A DNA stretch of 64,000 nt, from NCBI RefSeq assembly GCF_001305855.1, contig NZ_LIXZ01000003.1, positions 1 to 64,000 of the forward strand, given 5' to 3'. The translations under genes and the position numbers were made by a program. Below, in pieces: positions 50,129-58,176 of this stretch (the first letter of the stretch is position 1; each line of letters starts with the position of its first letter). The notes beneath the pieces were generated by a model. It worked only from the letters and a program-made list of their open reading frames with translations. It searched no databases and was not told where the DNA came from. The DNA is from Rossellomorea vietnamensis (GTDB lineage: Bacteria > Bacillota > Bacilli > Bacillales > Bacillaceae_B).

Positions 50129-50686
50129 CTATTCTCCCGCATTCACATAGTACACCAGATTATCCGTCCATTCCCCAAATTCATAAATGAACCCTTTTCG
50201 CGTACATTCATACTTCATGCCCACCGCTTCCGCAAGTCGGATCGAAGGCGTATTGTCCAAATTGATATGGGCTTCGATCCGGTGGAAATTCAATTTCACG
50301 AATGCCAGCTGTAGAGCTGCCTTCATCGCTTCTTTCCCGTAACCGCGGTTCCAGTAACGATTATGGACCGTGTAGCCGGCCCTGCCCCAGTTAAAGTTGT
50401 ACCGCATCAGCGTCGAGAAATCGATCGTCCCGATATTCGCGCCATTCTCTTTCAGGAAGATCCCGAGGATATATACTTGATCTCCCTCGATCATCTCGTC
50501 ATGCTTCTCAAGCATCTCCCTGAACCAAAACTCCGTGCACTCACTCATATCCTGATTGCCGACATCATATTTATGCTGTGACGGGAGCCTGTTCAGATGT
50601 TCCCTTAACCAGTTTTCATAATCCTGATTCACGAAGGGCCTGATCACCAATCGTGGTGTTTCGATGGTTAAGTCCTTATGCTTCAT
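50129..50686 (-). CDS. GNAT family N-acetyltransferase, RimJ/RimL type
   Basis: This 185-residue protein begins MKHKDLTIETPRLVIRPF. The acetyl-CoA motif is in TVHNRYWNRGYGKEAMKAAL and the motif B in HRIEAHINLDNTPSIRLAEAVGM, as in ribosomal-protein or antibiotic acetyltransferases of the RimJ group. The start was set at ATG 50686, with GGAGG 9 bases before it. A frame to 50728 is longer but unsupported. The substrate is unknown. Confidence 0.88.
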   Translation of the reverse strand: MKHKDLTIETPRLVIRPFVNQDYENWLREHLNRLPSQHKYDVGNQDMSECTEFWFREMLEKHDEMIEGDQVYILGIFLKENGANIGTIDFSTLMRYNFNWGRAGYTVHNRYWNRGYGKEAMKAALQLAFVKLNFHRIEAHINLDNTPSIRLAEAVGMKYECTRKGFIYEFGEWTDNLVYYVNAGE

Positions 50687-50804
50687 CCTCTGCGCCCTCC
50701 CTCTTATGTAATATGTTAATAGTACCAACCACTTAAGTAGAATGGTAGTTCTTTTTCAAAAGCTGGTGTCGAAAAAATTGTTGCTGGTGAGGAAGCGTGT
50801 AGTG

Positions 50805-50930
50805 GTTGATTTCCGCTCCAGGTGCTCGCTTTCCGCGGGGCTGGCGGTGAGCCTCCTCGGGCTTTGCCCTGCGGGGTCTCACCTGTCCAGCGTTTCCCGC
50901 AGGAGTCGAGCACCTTCCGCTCCAATCAAC
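50805..50930. repeat. Structured dispersed repeat element
   Basis: A 126-bp GC-rich block is bounded by GTTGATT (50805-50811) and AATCAAC (50924-50930). Inside are TCCGCTCC in both flanks, GGTGCTCG (50821) facing CGAGCACC (50907-50914), and GGTGAG facing CTCACC, with a central Cys-codon-free palindromic core. It could fold as one long hairpin. Elements with this kind of sequence are common between genes in Bacillus genomes, from memory. I see no coding sense in it. The rest of 50687-51011 holds nothing I recognise. Confidence 0.7.
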
Positions 50931-51011
50931 TGTCCAAGCGTACTTTTTTCACTACAACAGAAAAAATGTCAGGCCTTGCTTTCTTGGCTAATAGTACTAT
51001 TTTAACAAGCG

Positions 51012-51041
51012 GAAGGCGCTTCTCTACGGAGAAACGCCTTC
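51012..51041 (-). terminator. Terminator after the 57-residue membrane protein gene
   Basis: GAAGGCG (51012-51018) pairs with CGCCTTC (51035-51041), extended by TCTC/GAGA inside. The T run is weak. Confidence 0.7.
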
Positions 51042-51045
51042 ATCA

Positions 51046-51219
51046 TTATTTTTCATTATTCCACTCTTCCTCTAATTCTTTCTCGATTTCTTCATCGGAT
51101 AGATACTCCTCATCCAGCTGCTGAACATGCTCGGTGATCCGGTTGAGCTTGGAATGTACGATCCATAGGCTGATTACCACGAATACCATGAAAAAGATGA
51201 CGATGAGTCCCACATCCAT
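51046..51219 (-). CDS. Small single-helix membrane protein with acidic tail
   Basis: This 57-residue protein begins MDVGLIVIFFMVFVVISLWI. One membrane helix (3-21) is followed by a strongly acidic coil: EEYLSDEEIEKELEEEWNNEK. AAGGAGG lies about 11 bases before the ATG and a hairpin follows the stop. No family is recognised. It lies 110 bases after proS on the same strand and may be read from the same T-box leader if no terminator intervenes. Confidence 0.7.
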   Translation of the reverse strand: MDVGLIVIFFMVFVVISLWIVHSKLNRITEHVQQLDEEYLSDEEIEKELEEEWNNEK

Positions 51220-51327
51220 ATTAATCGACGCCTCCTTTACCTATATTTATTAAGTAAACATAGAAAAAAGAAGACTTTAGTCAGAAAAAGTCCGGAAAGG
51301 TCCGAAAGTCCCCTGCTCATCCGGAAC

Positions 51328-52758
51328 TCAATACGCCTTCGCCCAATACACCAAGTGCTTCGCATCCTTTTCACAGCACACGCATGTATCGGACACCTGC
51401 TCCTGTTCAAACGGCATGCATCGTGATGTGGCGCTCGTTTCTTCCTTGATCTTATCTTCACAGGCTCGATCCCCGCACCACATCGCTTTGATGAAACCGC
51501 CTTTTTCATTAACCGTCTTTTTGAACTCTTCAAAGGTTATGGCGATTGTTGTTTTTTCTCCACGGTGTTCTCTCGCTTTTTCCAATAGATTGCGCTGGAT
51601 ATCTTCTAGAAGTGAAGCGACTTTCCCTTCCAGCTCTTCCATCGTGACCGTGACTTTTTCACCGGTATCACGTCTAGCTAAAATCACCTGCCTATTTTCG
51701 ATGTCCCGCGGACCGACTTCCAGGCGGAGTGGGATCCCCTTCATTTCGTACTCATTGAACTTCCAGCCAGGCTTTTTGTCACTGGCGTCAATCCCGACGC
51801 GGGCCACACCTGAAAGCTGTGTTTTCAGGTTATAGGCAAAATCAAGGACGCCTTCTTTATGCTGGGCAATCGGCACGATCATGAGCTGGGTCGGAGCAAT
51901 CCGTGGCGGTACGACAAGACCCCGGTCGTCCCCGTGCACCATGATCATCGCCCCGATGATGCGGGTCGTGAGTCCCCATGATGTTTGCTGTACATATTGG
52001 AGCTTGCCGTCACGATCCGTGAACTGGATGCCGAATGATTTCGTAAATCCGCCCCCAAGATGGTGGGAGGTCCCTGATTGCAAAGCTTTCCCGTCATGCA
52101 TCAAACTCTCGATCGTGTACGTATATTTCGCACCGGCAAACTTCTCTTTCTCCGTTTTCTGTCCCTTTATGACAGGAATCGCAAGCATCTCTTCACAAAG
52201 CTCCGCATATACCTCGAGCATTTTCACCGTTTCATCATGTGCATCCTGGTCCGTTTCATGACATGTATGCCCTTCCTGCCACAGGAACTCAAGCGTCCTG
52301 AGGAATGGACGGGTCGTCTTTTCCCAGCGGACCACATTCGCCCACTGATTGTAGAGCTTTGGCAGATCCCGGTAGGAATGGATGATATTTTTATAATGCT
52401 CACCGAATAACACTTCGGACGTCGGACGGACGCAGAGTCTTTCCGCCAACTCCTCATCACCGCCATGGGTCACCCATGCGACTTCAGGCGCAAACCCTTC
52501 GATGTGATCCTTCTCTTTTTGCAGCAGGCTTTCCGGGATGAAAAGTGGCATATACACATTTTCATGGCCGGTTTCCTTGATTTTCGCATCAAGGGCACTC
52601 TTGATATTTTCCCAAATGGCGTATCCGTAAGGTCTGATAATCATCGAACCCCGGACACTCGAGTAGTCGATCAGCTCCGCCTTCGTCACGACATCGGTAT
52701 ACCACTGGGCAAAATCTTCATCCATGCCCGTTACATCTTTTACAAATTGCTTAGCCAT
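51328..52758 (-). CDS. proS: Prolyl-tRNA synthetase, eukaryote/archaea-like type
   Basis: This 476-residue class II synthetase has the catalytic domain (motif 1 around [14 protein letters not shown], motif 2 [21 protein letters not shown], motif 3 [14 protein letters not shown]), an anticodon-binding domain (about 285-385), and a C-terminal zinc domain with [10 protein letters not shown] and [10 protein letters not shown]. It lacks the editing insertion of the bacterial type, so it is the ProS form without a trans-editing domain. It may be a second prolyl-tRNA synthetase. It is controlled by the T-box leader upstream. The start was set at ATG 52758. Confidence 0.94.
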   Translation of the reverse strand: MAKQFVKDVTGMDEDFAQWYTDVVTKAELIDYSSVRGSMIIRPYGYAIWENIKSALDAKIKETGHENVYMPLFIPESLLQKEKDHIEGFAPEVAWVTHGGDEELAERLCVRPTSEVLFGEHYKNIIHSYRDLPKLYNQWANVVRWEKTTRPFLRTLEFLWQEGHTCHETDQDAHDETVKMLEVYAELCEEMLAIPVIKGQKTEKEKFAGAKYTYTIESLMHDGKALQSGTSHHLGGGFTKSFGIQFTDRDGKLQYVQQTSWGLTTRIIGAMIMVHGDDRGLVVPPRIAPTQLMIVPIAQHKEGVLDFAYNLKTQLSGVARVGIDASDKKPGWKFNEYEMKGIPLRLEVGPRDIENRQVILARRDTGEKVTVTMEELEGKVASLLEDIQRNLLEKAREHRGEKTTIAITFEEFKKTVNEKGGFIKAMWCGDRACEDKIKEETSATSRCMPFEQEQVSDTCVCCEKDAKHLVYWAKAY

Positions 52759-52812
52759 TTTGAGCACCTCATTTTTTATTGGATTGTTTTATCAGCTAAC
52801 TGCCGGAAGAAA

Positions 52813-53030
52813 CAAAAAAAGCCCTGCTTCTCATCAAGGACCATTTCTGGCGGTACCACCCTGATTCAAAGCAAAGCTTTACACTCATTCCATGATAACG
52901 GTTTCGGACCGCTGATATCTTCATTCGATACAGAACTTAGAGGCAGGTTCAAAGGTTCATCAATGGGAGCTTCTCACCAAACCGCTCCCTCTCTTTAAAG
53001 ACAAGATCCCTTTACTGATCCTCTTCAATG
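52813..53030 (-). ncRNA. T-box leader of proS
   Basis: On the minus strand AGGGTGGTACCGCC is the T-box sequence, with TGGT pairing to a tRNA ending ACCA (A73, as in tRNA-Pro). AAAGAGAGG and GGTTTGGTGAGAA mark the stem I distal loop. TTGAACCTGCC contains CCT, a proline codon, at the expected specifier position (52947-52945). Downstream GTCCT and AGGGC with TTTTTTT form the terminator. Uncharged tRNA-Pro should favour readthrough into proS. Confidence 0.88.
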
Positions 53031-53083
53031 TTTCAGTTATTTGAAATGATTATATAGAGATTTGATGGGAGTGTCAATATCTG

Positions 53084-54109
53084 TTAGAGGGAATAAAACC
53101 GTTCCATTTCCCGCTCAAAGAAATCATTCCCATTCCTTGCATCAAAATCCCCCGCAATCTCCTCGGCCACTTCACTCATCACATCAACGGCGAACCCCGG
53201 GCGATGCCCCGCTTCCAGGAGCTTCCGGTGGAGGACGATTGCACTCATATAAAAATAGAACATCCCATACGGATCTTTCCCGCTGTCGGCATACTCGATG
53301 TGGCGCTCCAATACTTTGATGCCCCTAAGAGGTTCCGTTAAAGCAAGAAACCGGATATGTTCTGATGCCTCCACAAGAAAGTGGGGCTTATCGTAGATGA
53401 AGAAGTATCCCTCGGATTGGTAACGTAAGGCTTCCTCCACCCGGTCGTCCTCAAAATAAGGAAGGAGCAGCTTGCTGTACGTAAGATGCGGAATTTCCCC
53501 GCAGCACACTTCTTTGGATAATAACAGCTTTTCGATGGGAGCCGCTTTTTCCTTTTCCCCGGTAAAATAGAAATACTCAAGCTGTGTCTGATATTCACAC
53601 GCTTCACAGTCCGACAGGGAATCCCGTTCTGCGGCGAGCCATTTACGATAATAGGCGTGAGCATCCTCCGCTTTGCCTGTCTTCAAAGCCCGTTTATGCT
53701 GATGTTGATAATAAGGGCGCAGACTGTATCCGTAGCGGTCATACGCTTCCTGAAAATCACTGAAAAAAGCATTCAGAAGTTCCATTTCAATGCCCGGCAT
53801 CTTTACCAGATGCTCCGCCATCCATTTATAGATCCAGAGGAAGCTTTCCAACCAATCCTCCAGGTTCTCTTCATTATCTAAAAAGAACCCGTTGCACCAC
53901 TCGAAATGATCGAATAATTCCTCATATTCCCCAAGATAGTTGACGGTTCTCATGATTCCGAACCGACAGCAGAATTCCTTATAGAGATCCCCTTCTTTTT
54001 GGGCGATGAACAACAGATCCTCCAACCCATCCCACTTCTCAAAGCTCGCTTCTTCCCGACTCATCAAATCTTCCCATTTATCCCAATATTGATCCACCGT
54101 CATCTTCAT
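53084..54109 (-). CDS. Hypothetical helical protein
   Basis: This 341-residue protein begins MKMTVDQYWDKWEDLMSREE. It is soluble, rich in aromatic residues and Glu, and appears to be an all-helical repeat protein, with TPR-like spacing (WLAAERDSLSDCEACEYQTQLEYFYFTGEKEKA, HIRFLALTEPLRGIKVLERH). No family is recognised. The ribosome site GGGGG is 7 bases before the ATG. It lies between the proS leader and the MFS gene, on the same strand as both. Confidence 0.75.
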   Translation of the reverse strand: MKMTVDQYWDKWEDLMSREEASFEKWDGLEDLLFIAQKEGDLYKEFCCRFGIMRTVNYLGEYEELFDHFEWCNGFFLDNEENLEDWLESFLWIYKWMAEHLVKMPGIEMELLNAFFSDFQEAYDRYGYSLRPYYQHQHKRALKTGKAEDAHAYYRKWLAAERDSLSDCEACEYQTQLEYFYFTGEKEKAAPIEKLLLSKEVCCGEIPHLTYSKLLLPYFEDDRVEEALRYQSEGYFFIYDKPHFLVEASEHIRFLALTEPLRGIKVLERHIEYADSGKDPYGMFYFYMSAIVLHRKLLEAGHRPGFAVDVMSEVAEEIAGDFDARNGNDFFEREMERFYSL

Positions 54110-54137
54110 CCGCGAACCCCCTTTAAGAATTCTGTTT

Positions 54138-55361
54138 TTATTTATTATAACATTCAGAATTATAATTTAACTGTTTTTTCCAAGAATTCTTCCTTAACGC
54201 TCCCCCTAAAACGAGGGTGACCCCAATCATGACAAGCGAACCTGCAACGACGGCAGCCCGAACTGACACCACCTCTGCCCCCACTCCGATCAGTACCGTT
54301 AAAATGATGACAAGAACACCTTCCAGCAACCCATACAGGCTCCCCACCCGTCCCATGATCTCAACGGGGATATTTTCTTGATAGAAAGTCTCGAACCCCG
54401 TTGTCGCAAACGCCAGGGCAAAGGATAAAAGAGCGAATCCAACCGCAGCTGTCATGAAGTCGTATGAAAATGCATACATGATATATCCCAATGAAACGAC
54501 CACAGAGCCGCCACCCATAAGGCGCATATGATGAAGTTTATTAGACAGCGCCGCATTCAGGAGGGATCCCAGTACAAACCCTCCCCCTGCAATGCTTACA
54601 AGATATCCGTAGGTGCTATTGGAGAGATGCAGCACCTCTTTAGAAAAAGCTGCTTCAAGGGAATCGATCACCGCTGTCATTACGAGCATGCAGGTGAACA
54701 ATACGTACAGGATCATCACATACGCGGCTCTCTTGCTGAACCCCCATACGACTCGCCAATCACCCTTCACCATCTCCCAGTTGATACCGTTTATGTGAAC
54801 CGGATCCCCATCCGCAAGCTTCGGTAAAAAGAGAGTGATCATTCCCGATAATAATAGGGCAAAGGCATTTATATAAAGGGCAAACGTCGGCGTCCCCAGC
54901 ATGAACATGAGCCCCGCCACCCCGGGTCCGATCAGAAACGCCCCCGACCCGATCAGTCCCCGAAGAGCATTGAACCGCTGCCTGTTCCCCCTCGGAATCA
55001 AGGTCGTGATATACGCCATCGACGCCGGATAAAAGATCGCACTTCCCATATTGATCAAAAGCACAACGGCGTACATCCACCACTCTGCTGAAATGAAAGG
55101 TAACACTGCGATTAATATCGCCCTGAAAAAGTCCAGTGCCGCCATGAGATTCCGCTTATTGACCCGGTCAATCAAACTCCCGGCCCAACCGTTTGTGAAA
55201 AGCGCCGCAACCGGCTTCAACACATATAACATCACCACCGCCACCGGTGATTCCCACTCATCCAATACAATCAAATTAAGGGCAATCAGATAAATCCAAC
55301 CCCCGATACTCGAAATCCCGATACCCGATAAAAGCAACAAAGGATCTTTCCATTTTTTCAT
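54138..55361 (-). CDS. MFS transporter under T-box control
   Basis: This 407-residue MFS protein has twelve helices. It resembles the MDR1-like DHA group: NGWAGSLIDRVNKRNLMAAL in loop 2-3 and FYPASMAYITTLIPRGNRQRFNALRGLIGSGAFLIGP. It begins 8 bases after GGAGG and only about 30 bases after the terminator of a T-box leader, so it must be read from that leader. A transporter behind a tRNA sensor suggests import or export of an amino acid or related compound, but the family suggests drug efflux. The substrate is not resolved. Confidence 0.88.
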   Translation of the reverse strand: MKKWKDPLLLLSGIGISSIGGWIYLIALNLIVLDEWESPVAVVMLYVLKPVAALFTNGWAGSLIDRVNKRNLMAALDFFRAILIAVLPFISAEWWMYAVVLLINMGSAIFYPASMAYITTLIPRGNRQRFNALRGLIGSGAFLIGPGVAGLMFMLGTPTFALYINAFALLLSGMITLFLPKLADGDPVHINGINWEMVKGDWRVVWGFSKRAAYVMILYVLFTCMLVMTAVIDSLEAAFSKEVLHLSNSTYGYLVSIAGGGFVLGSLLNAALSNKLHHMRLMGGGSVVVSLGYIMYAFSYDFMTAAVGFALLSFALAFATTGFETFYQENIPVEIMGRVGSLYGLLEGVLVIILTVLIGVGAEVVSVRAAVVAGSLVMIGVTLVLGGALRKNSWKKQLNYNSECYNK

Positions 55362-55392
55362 CCACTATTCCTCCCCGCGATTTTAGTACAAC

Positions 55393-55662
55393 AAAAAAAT
55401 CCCACCCCCAAGACATTGGTCTTGGGGGCGAGATTATAGATCGCGGTGCCACCCCAGTTCGCCAGCATGTCACCATACCGGCCTTTTCGGGTACGGCCAA
55501 TTCGGCTTATACCCTAGCTCCTTAACGGGAGCTCCCGTCACACCATCCCCGTTCCCGGTTCCGATGCGCTGCTCAGAGCCTTGGTTCAATACCGTCCTTC
55601 CTGCCCCTTTTCAGCTTCCAGGGCTCTCTTTAAAGAAATCGGGATATATACTCTTCTCTTCA
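55393..55662 (-). ncRNA. T-box leader of the MFS transporter gene
   Basis: On the minus strand GGGTGGCACCGCG is the T-box sequence. TGGC predicts a tRNA with G73. TTTAAAGAGAGCC and TGGAAGCTGAAAAG mark stem I, and TTGAACCAAGGCTC the specifier side. ACGGGAGCTCCCGT is a stem in the linker. A strong terminator (CGCCCCCAAGAC with GTCTTGGGGGTG, then TTTTTTT) follows. The specifier was not fixed: candidate codons near GAACCAAGG include CCA, AAC and CAA. G73 is compatible with tRNA-Asn or tRNA-Gln, less with tRNA-Pro. The rest of the gap to 55884 shows no gene. Confidence 0.85.
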
Positions 55663-55883
55663 TGGCATTTTTTTGAAATTTTTATTATGGTAGCATAATT
55701 AAGGGGAAAGTGTAAAGAGGGAAAAGACTTTATTGGACGGATTATGAAAAGGGAGGGTGGTATCCTAAGGAGAGTTCAATTTGATTTTATCAACCTCTAA
55801 AGAAATATATCGATGGTTATTGCATTAAACGACAAATTTCACAACACCCACAACCGATTCACCCCTCCCTAAAAAAAACCCAC

Positions 55884-55911
55884 AAAAAAAGAGCACTCCA
55901 CCCGAGCGCTC
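55884..55911 (-). terminator. Terminator after the 66-residue protein gene
   Basis: GAGCACTC (55891-55898) pairs with GAGCGCTC (55904-55911), one G-T, then TTTTTTT on the minus strand. Confidence 0.85.
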
Positions 55912-55920
55912 CTCCCCACA

Positions 55921-56121
55921 TTAGCTCCCCATCTTCCGGCGGGTATTGCTGGGCTTCTTCGTTTGCTGACTTTGCATGCGTTGGTTGGATGCAACTCCGC
56001 CTGTTGCCTGCTTGCCGCCTGCCTGTGCTTCTTTCTTCTTCGCAAGCTGCTGCTTCATGGCTTCCTGAAGGCTGATTTTTTTCTTTTCAGGCTGTATTTG
56101 TTGGTCATTAGTATTCGACAT
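55921..56121 (-). CDS. Small basic hypothetical protein
   Basis: This 66-residue protein begins MSNTNDQQIQPEKKKISLQE and ends QTKKPSNTRRKMGS. It is rich in Lys, Gln and Asn with no membrane segment and is probably helical in the middle (QEAMKQQLAKKKEAQAG). No family is recognised. The start was set at ATG 56121 with AGGAG 8 bases before it. A longer frame to 56259 overlaps a terminator and is rejected. Confidence 0.7.
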   Translation of the reverse strand: MSNTNDQQIQPEKKKISLQEAMKQQLAKKKEAQAGGKQATGGVASNQRMQSQQTKKPSNTRRKMGS

Positions 56122-56214
56122 AATGGGATCTCCTTTTGAGACTACTAAATTTTTGAAACTATCTCCATTATAATACATCCCACGGAATAAAGACATCTGC
56201 CTGAAAAATAAAAT

Positions 56215-56238
56215 AGCCAATCCTCTGAAGGATTGGCT
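56215..56238 (-). terminator. Terminator after the 34-residue protein gene
   Basis: AGCCAATCC (56215-56223) and GGATTGGCT (56230-56238) form a perfect 9-bp stem, followed by ATTTTATTTTTC on the minus strand. Confidence 0.88.
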
Positions 56239-56245
56239 TAGGTTT

Positions 56246-56350
56246 CTAGTGGTATCCATTCTGTCCGTTTGCAGAACCGGATGTTTTTTGTTTCGGTGTA
56301 TGTTTCCCGTTTTGCTTCGTACCGCCGTCTTTTTTCGTTTTCTTTGTCAT
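56246..56350 (-). CDS. Very small basic protein
   Basis: This 34-residue protein, beginning MTKKTKKDGGTKQNGKH, is rich in Lys, Gly, Asn and Gln. It resembles minor small acid-soluble spore proteins in size and composition, but matches none that I know. TAGGAG lies 9 bases before the ATG, and a strong terminator follows 8 bases after the stop, so the gene is probably real. Confidence 0.6.
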   Translation of the reverse strand: MTKKTKKDGGTKQNGKHTPKQKTSGSANGQNGYH

Positions 56351-56396
56351 GTTGAATCACTCCTAAGACATAGTTTGTGAATCCTTATTATTTTGT

Positions 56397-56438
56397 ACAA
56401 AAAAAGAAAAGAGTTTCCCGGTAATAACCGGAAAACTC
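56397..56438 (-). terminator. Terminator after cstA
   Basis: GAGTTTTCCGGT pairs with ACCGGGAAACTC (one G-T) over TATT, followed by TTTTCTTTTTTT on the minus strand. Confidence 0.9.
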
Positions 56439-56443
56439 TCCAT

Positions 56444-57892
56444 TTACGCTGCTGGCTGTGGAACGTCTTCGTCGACCTGGATGACGGTTCCATCGTTTAA
56501 GCGCTTTCTTAATGTGTAGATGAAGGCAATTATTGACACAATCGTTATGACTGTAGCTCCCATATAGGCTGTGCCCATTGAAAGACCGAATCCGATCGGA
56601 GCATTCAGGATATACGTGAATGTCACCATCGTCATAAAGATGGCCGGGATCGTTGCGACCCAGTGTGGTTTCTTTTGCAGAGCCAGATACATGGCACCTA
56701 CCCAAAGAGCGATCATCGCCGTCGATTGGTTTGCCCATGAGAAGTATCTCCATAAGAGATTGAAGTCCATACGTGTCAGCACAACTGAAATCAAGAACAG
56801 TGGAACAGCGATCCAAAGACGGCTGGATATTTTCACTTGTCCTACTTTGATGTAATCCGCTATGATCATCCGTGCACTTCGGAATGAAGTATCACCGGAT
56901 GTGATCGGAAGAACGATGACTCCAAGGATGGCAAGCGTTCCGCCGATGGAACCAAGCATCAGAACAGACACTTCACTCACGACCGCTGCCGGTCCTCCGT
57001 CTTTCAAGATCGCATTCAGTTCACCAGGCTCGAACAAGCTCATTGCTGCTGCTGCCCAGATCATTGCGATGATTGCTTCTAAAATCATCATTCCGTAGAA
57101 AATCTTGCGTCCGTTCTTTTCGTTTTGAGTCGTTCTGGAAATTATCGGTGACTGTGTTGCGTGGAAGCCTGAAAGCGCCCCACACGAAATCGTCAAGAAT
57201 AATAAAGGAAAAATAGCGACAGAATCAGGATGCATATTCGTTAGGGATACTTCAGGAATATCCGCTCCCGTGATCACCAATCCCGCTCCGATTCCTACTG
57301 CACTGATCAAAAGCAGTGCCCCGAAAAGCGGGTAAACTTTACCGATGATTTTATCAATCGGAAGTAGCGTTGCAACAATATAGTAAATGAAAATCGCTGC
57401 GATGATGACACCTAGTGAAATCCACGCCGGAGTCAGATTCGCAATCAAGGCTGCAGGTGCTGTCACGAACACAGTCCCTACCAATACAAGTAAAAGAATC
57501 GAAAATGCGTTCACCACATGCTTCATCGTTTTACCAAGGAACCTTCCGGCAAGCTCCGGTAAATGAGCTCCTCCGTTACGGATTGAAATCATTCCCGTCA
57601 AGTAATCATGAACCGCTCCGGCAAAAATAGCCCCGAGGACGATCCAAAGGAAGGCAACCGGTCCGTATAAAGCTCCCATGATCGGGCCGAAAATCGGGCC
57701 GACACCGGCGATATTCAACAGCTGGATCATGGAGTTTTTACCTGTTTTCATCGGAACATAATCCACTCCATCCGCCTTTGCATAAGCCGGGGTGGAACGA
57801 CTTTCATTCACTCCAAAAATCTTTTCAATAAATTTTCCATATGTGAAGTAACCAATAATTAAGACAACAATCGAGACCAGAAATGTGACCAT
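56444..57892 (-). CDS. cstA: Carbon starvation protein CstA (pyruvate/peptide carrier)
   Basis: This 482-residue membrane protein has about thirteen helices. Conserved CstA segments include GVDYVPMKTGKNSMIQLLNIAGVGPIFGPIMGA, GAVHDYLTGMISIRNGG, SGFHATQSPIISRTTQNE and ILPITSGDTSFRSARM. It is the short form. The canonical E. coli CstA/BtsT are about 700 residues. Homologues take up pyruvate or peptides during carbon starvation. The promoter carries a cre site, and a LytSR-type sensor pair lies upstream, so carbon repression and metabolite sensing appear to control it. The ribosome site AAAGGAG is 9 bases before the ATG. Confidence 0.92.
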   Translation of the reverse strand: MVTFLVSIVVLIIGYFTYGKFIEKIFGVNESRSTPAYAKADGVDYVPMKTGKNSMIQLLNIAGVGPIFGPIMGALYGPVAFLWIVLGAIFAGAVHDYLTGMISIRNGGAHLPELAGRFLGKTMKHVVNAFSILLLVLVGTVFVTAPAALIANLTPAWISLGVIIAAIFIYYIVATLLPIDKIIGKVYPLFGALLLISAVGIGAGLVITGADIPEVSLTNMHPDSVAIFPLLFLTISCGALSGFHATQSPIISRTTQNEKNGRKIFYGMMILEAIIAMIWAAAAMSLFEPGELNAILKDGGPAAVVSEVSVLMLGSIGGTLAILGVIVLPITSGDTSFRSARMIIADYIKVGQVKISSRLWIAVPLFLISVVLTRMDFNLLWRYFSWANQSTAMIALWVGAMYLALQKKPHWVATIPAIFMTMVTFTYILNAPIGFGLSMGTAYMGATVITIVSIIAFIYTLRKRLNDGTVIQVDEDVPQPAA

Positions 57893-57918
57893 GTATATGA
57901 TCTCCTTTCGTTCAGTTA

Positions 57919-57965
57919 TGAATACGCTTTCATTATAGCAAGCACATTCACATTTTCGTCACATT
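57919..57965 (-). promoter_or_regulatory. cstA promoter with cre site and tandem TCACATT repeats
   Basis: On the minus strand an extended -10 TGCTATAAT (TATAAT at 57937-57932) has no good -35, which suggests activation. A cre site TGAAAGCGTATTCA (57932-57919) matches the CcpA consensus at 13 of 14 positions and overlaps the transcription start. Upstream, TCACATT occurs at 57948-57954 and 57959-57965 (plus strand), 11 bp apart. This is a candidate activator site. Confidence 0.7.
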
Positions 57966-58034
57966 CTGTCCAAGATGTTATAAATCCGTGCTGAAATGCA
58001 GGAAGAAAGGATTGACGTGCTTAGGGTATAGGCA

Positions 58035-58172
58035 GGTGCCTAGCACTGATTGCGTAATTGGTGCCTGGTACAAATCCAGTGTTTTGTACCAGGCACCAAT
58101 CAATCGTTTTGTACCAGGTACAAAATTCCAAAAATGTACCTGGTACAAATCCTTCTCATTGTACCTGGTACA
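58035..58172. repeat. Cluster of TGTACCTGGTACA / GGTGCCTGGTAC palindromes
   Basis: Five related dyads lie in 140 bp. A perfect 18-bp hairpin (58057-58074 with 58083-58100) has GGTGCCTGGTAC arms. A 19-bp palindrome lies at 58107-58125. TGTACCTGGTACA occurs at 58135-58147 and 58160-58172. GGTGCCTAGCAC is at 58035-58046. The cluster sits directly after the response regulator stop, so it may end that transcript. Confidence 0.8.
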
Positions 58173-58176
58173 TGCG

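Noticed and set aside
55393-55662. Proline or tryptophan specificity for the second T-box
   Set aside because: The specifier could not be fixed by eye, and the TGGC base argues against a tRNA with A73 such as tRNA-Pro. No amino acid is assigned.
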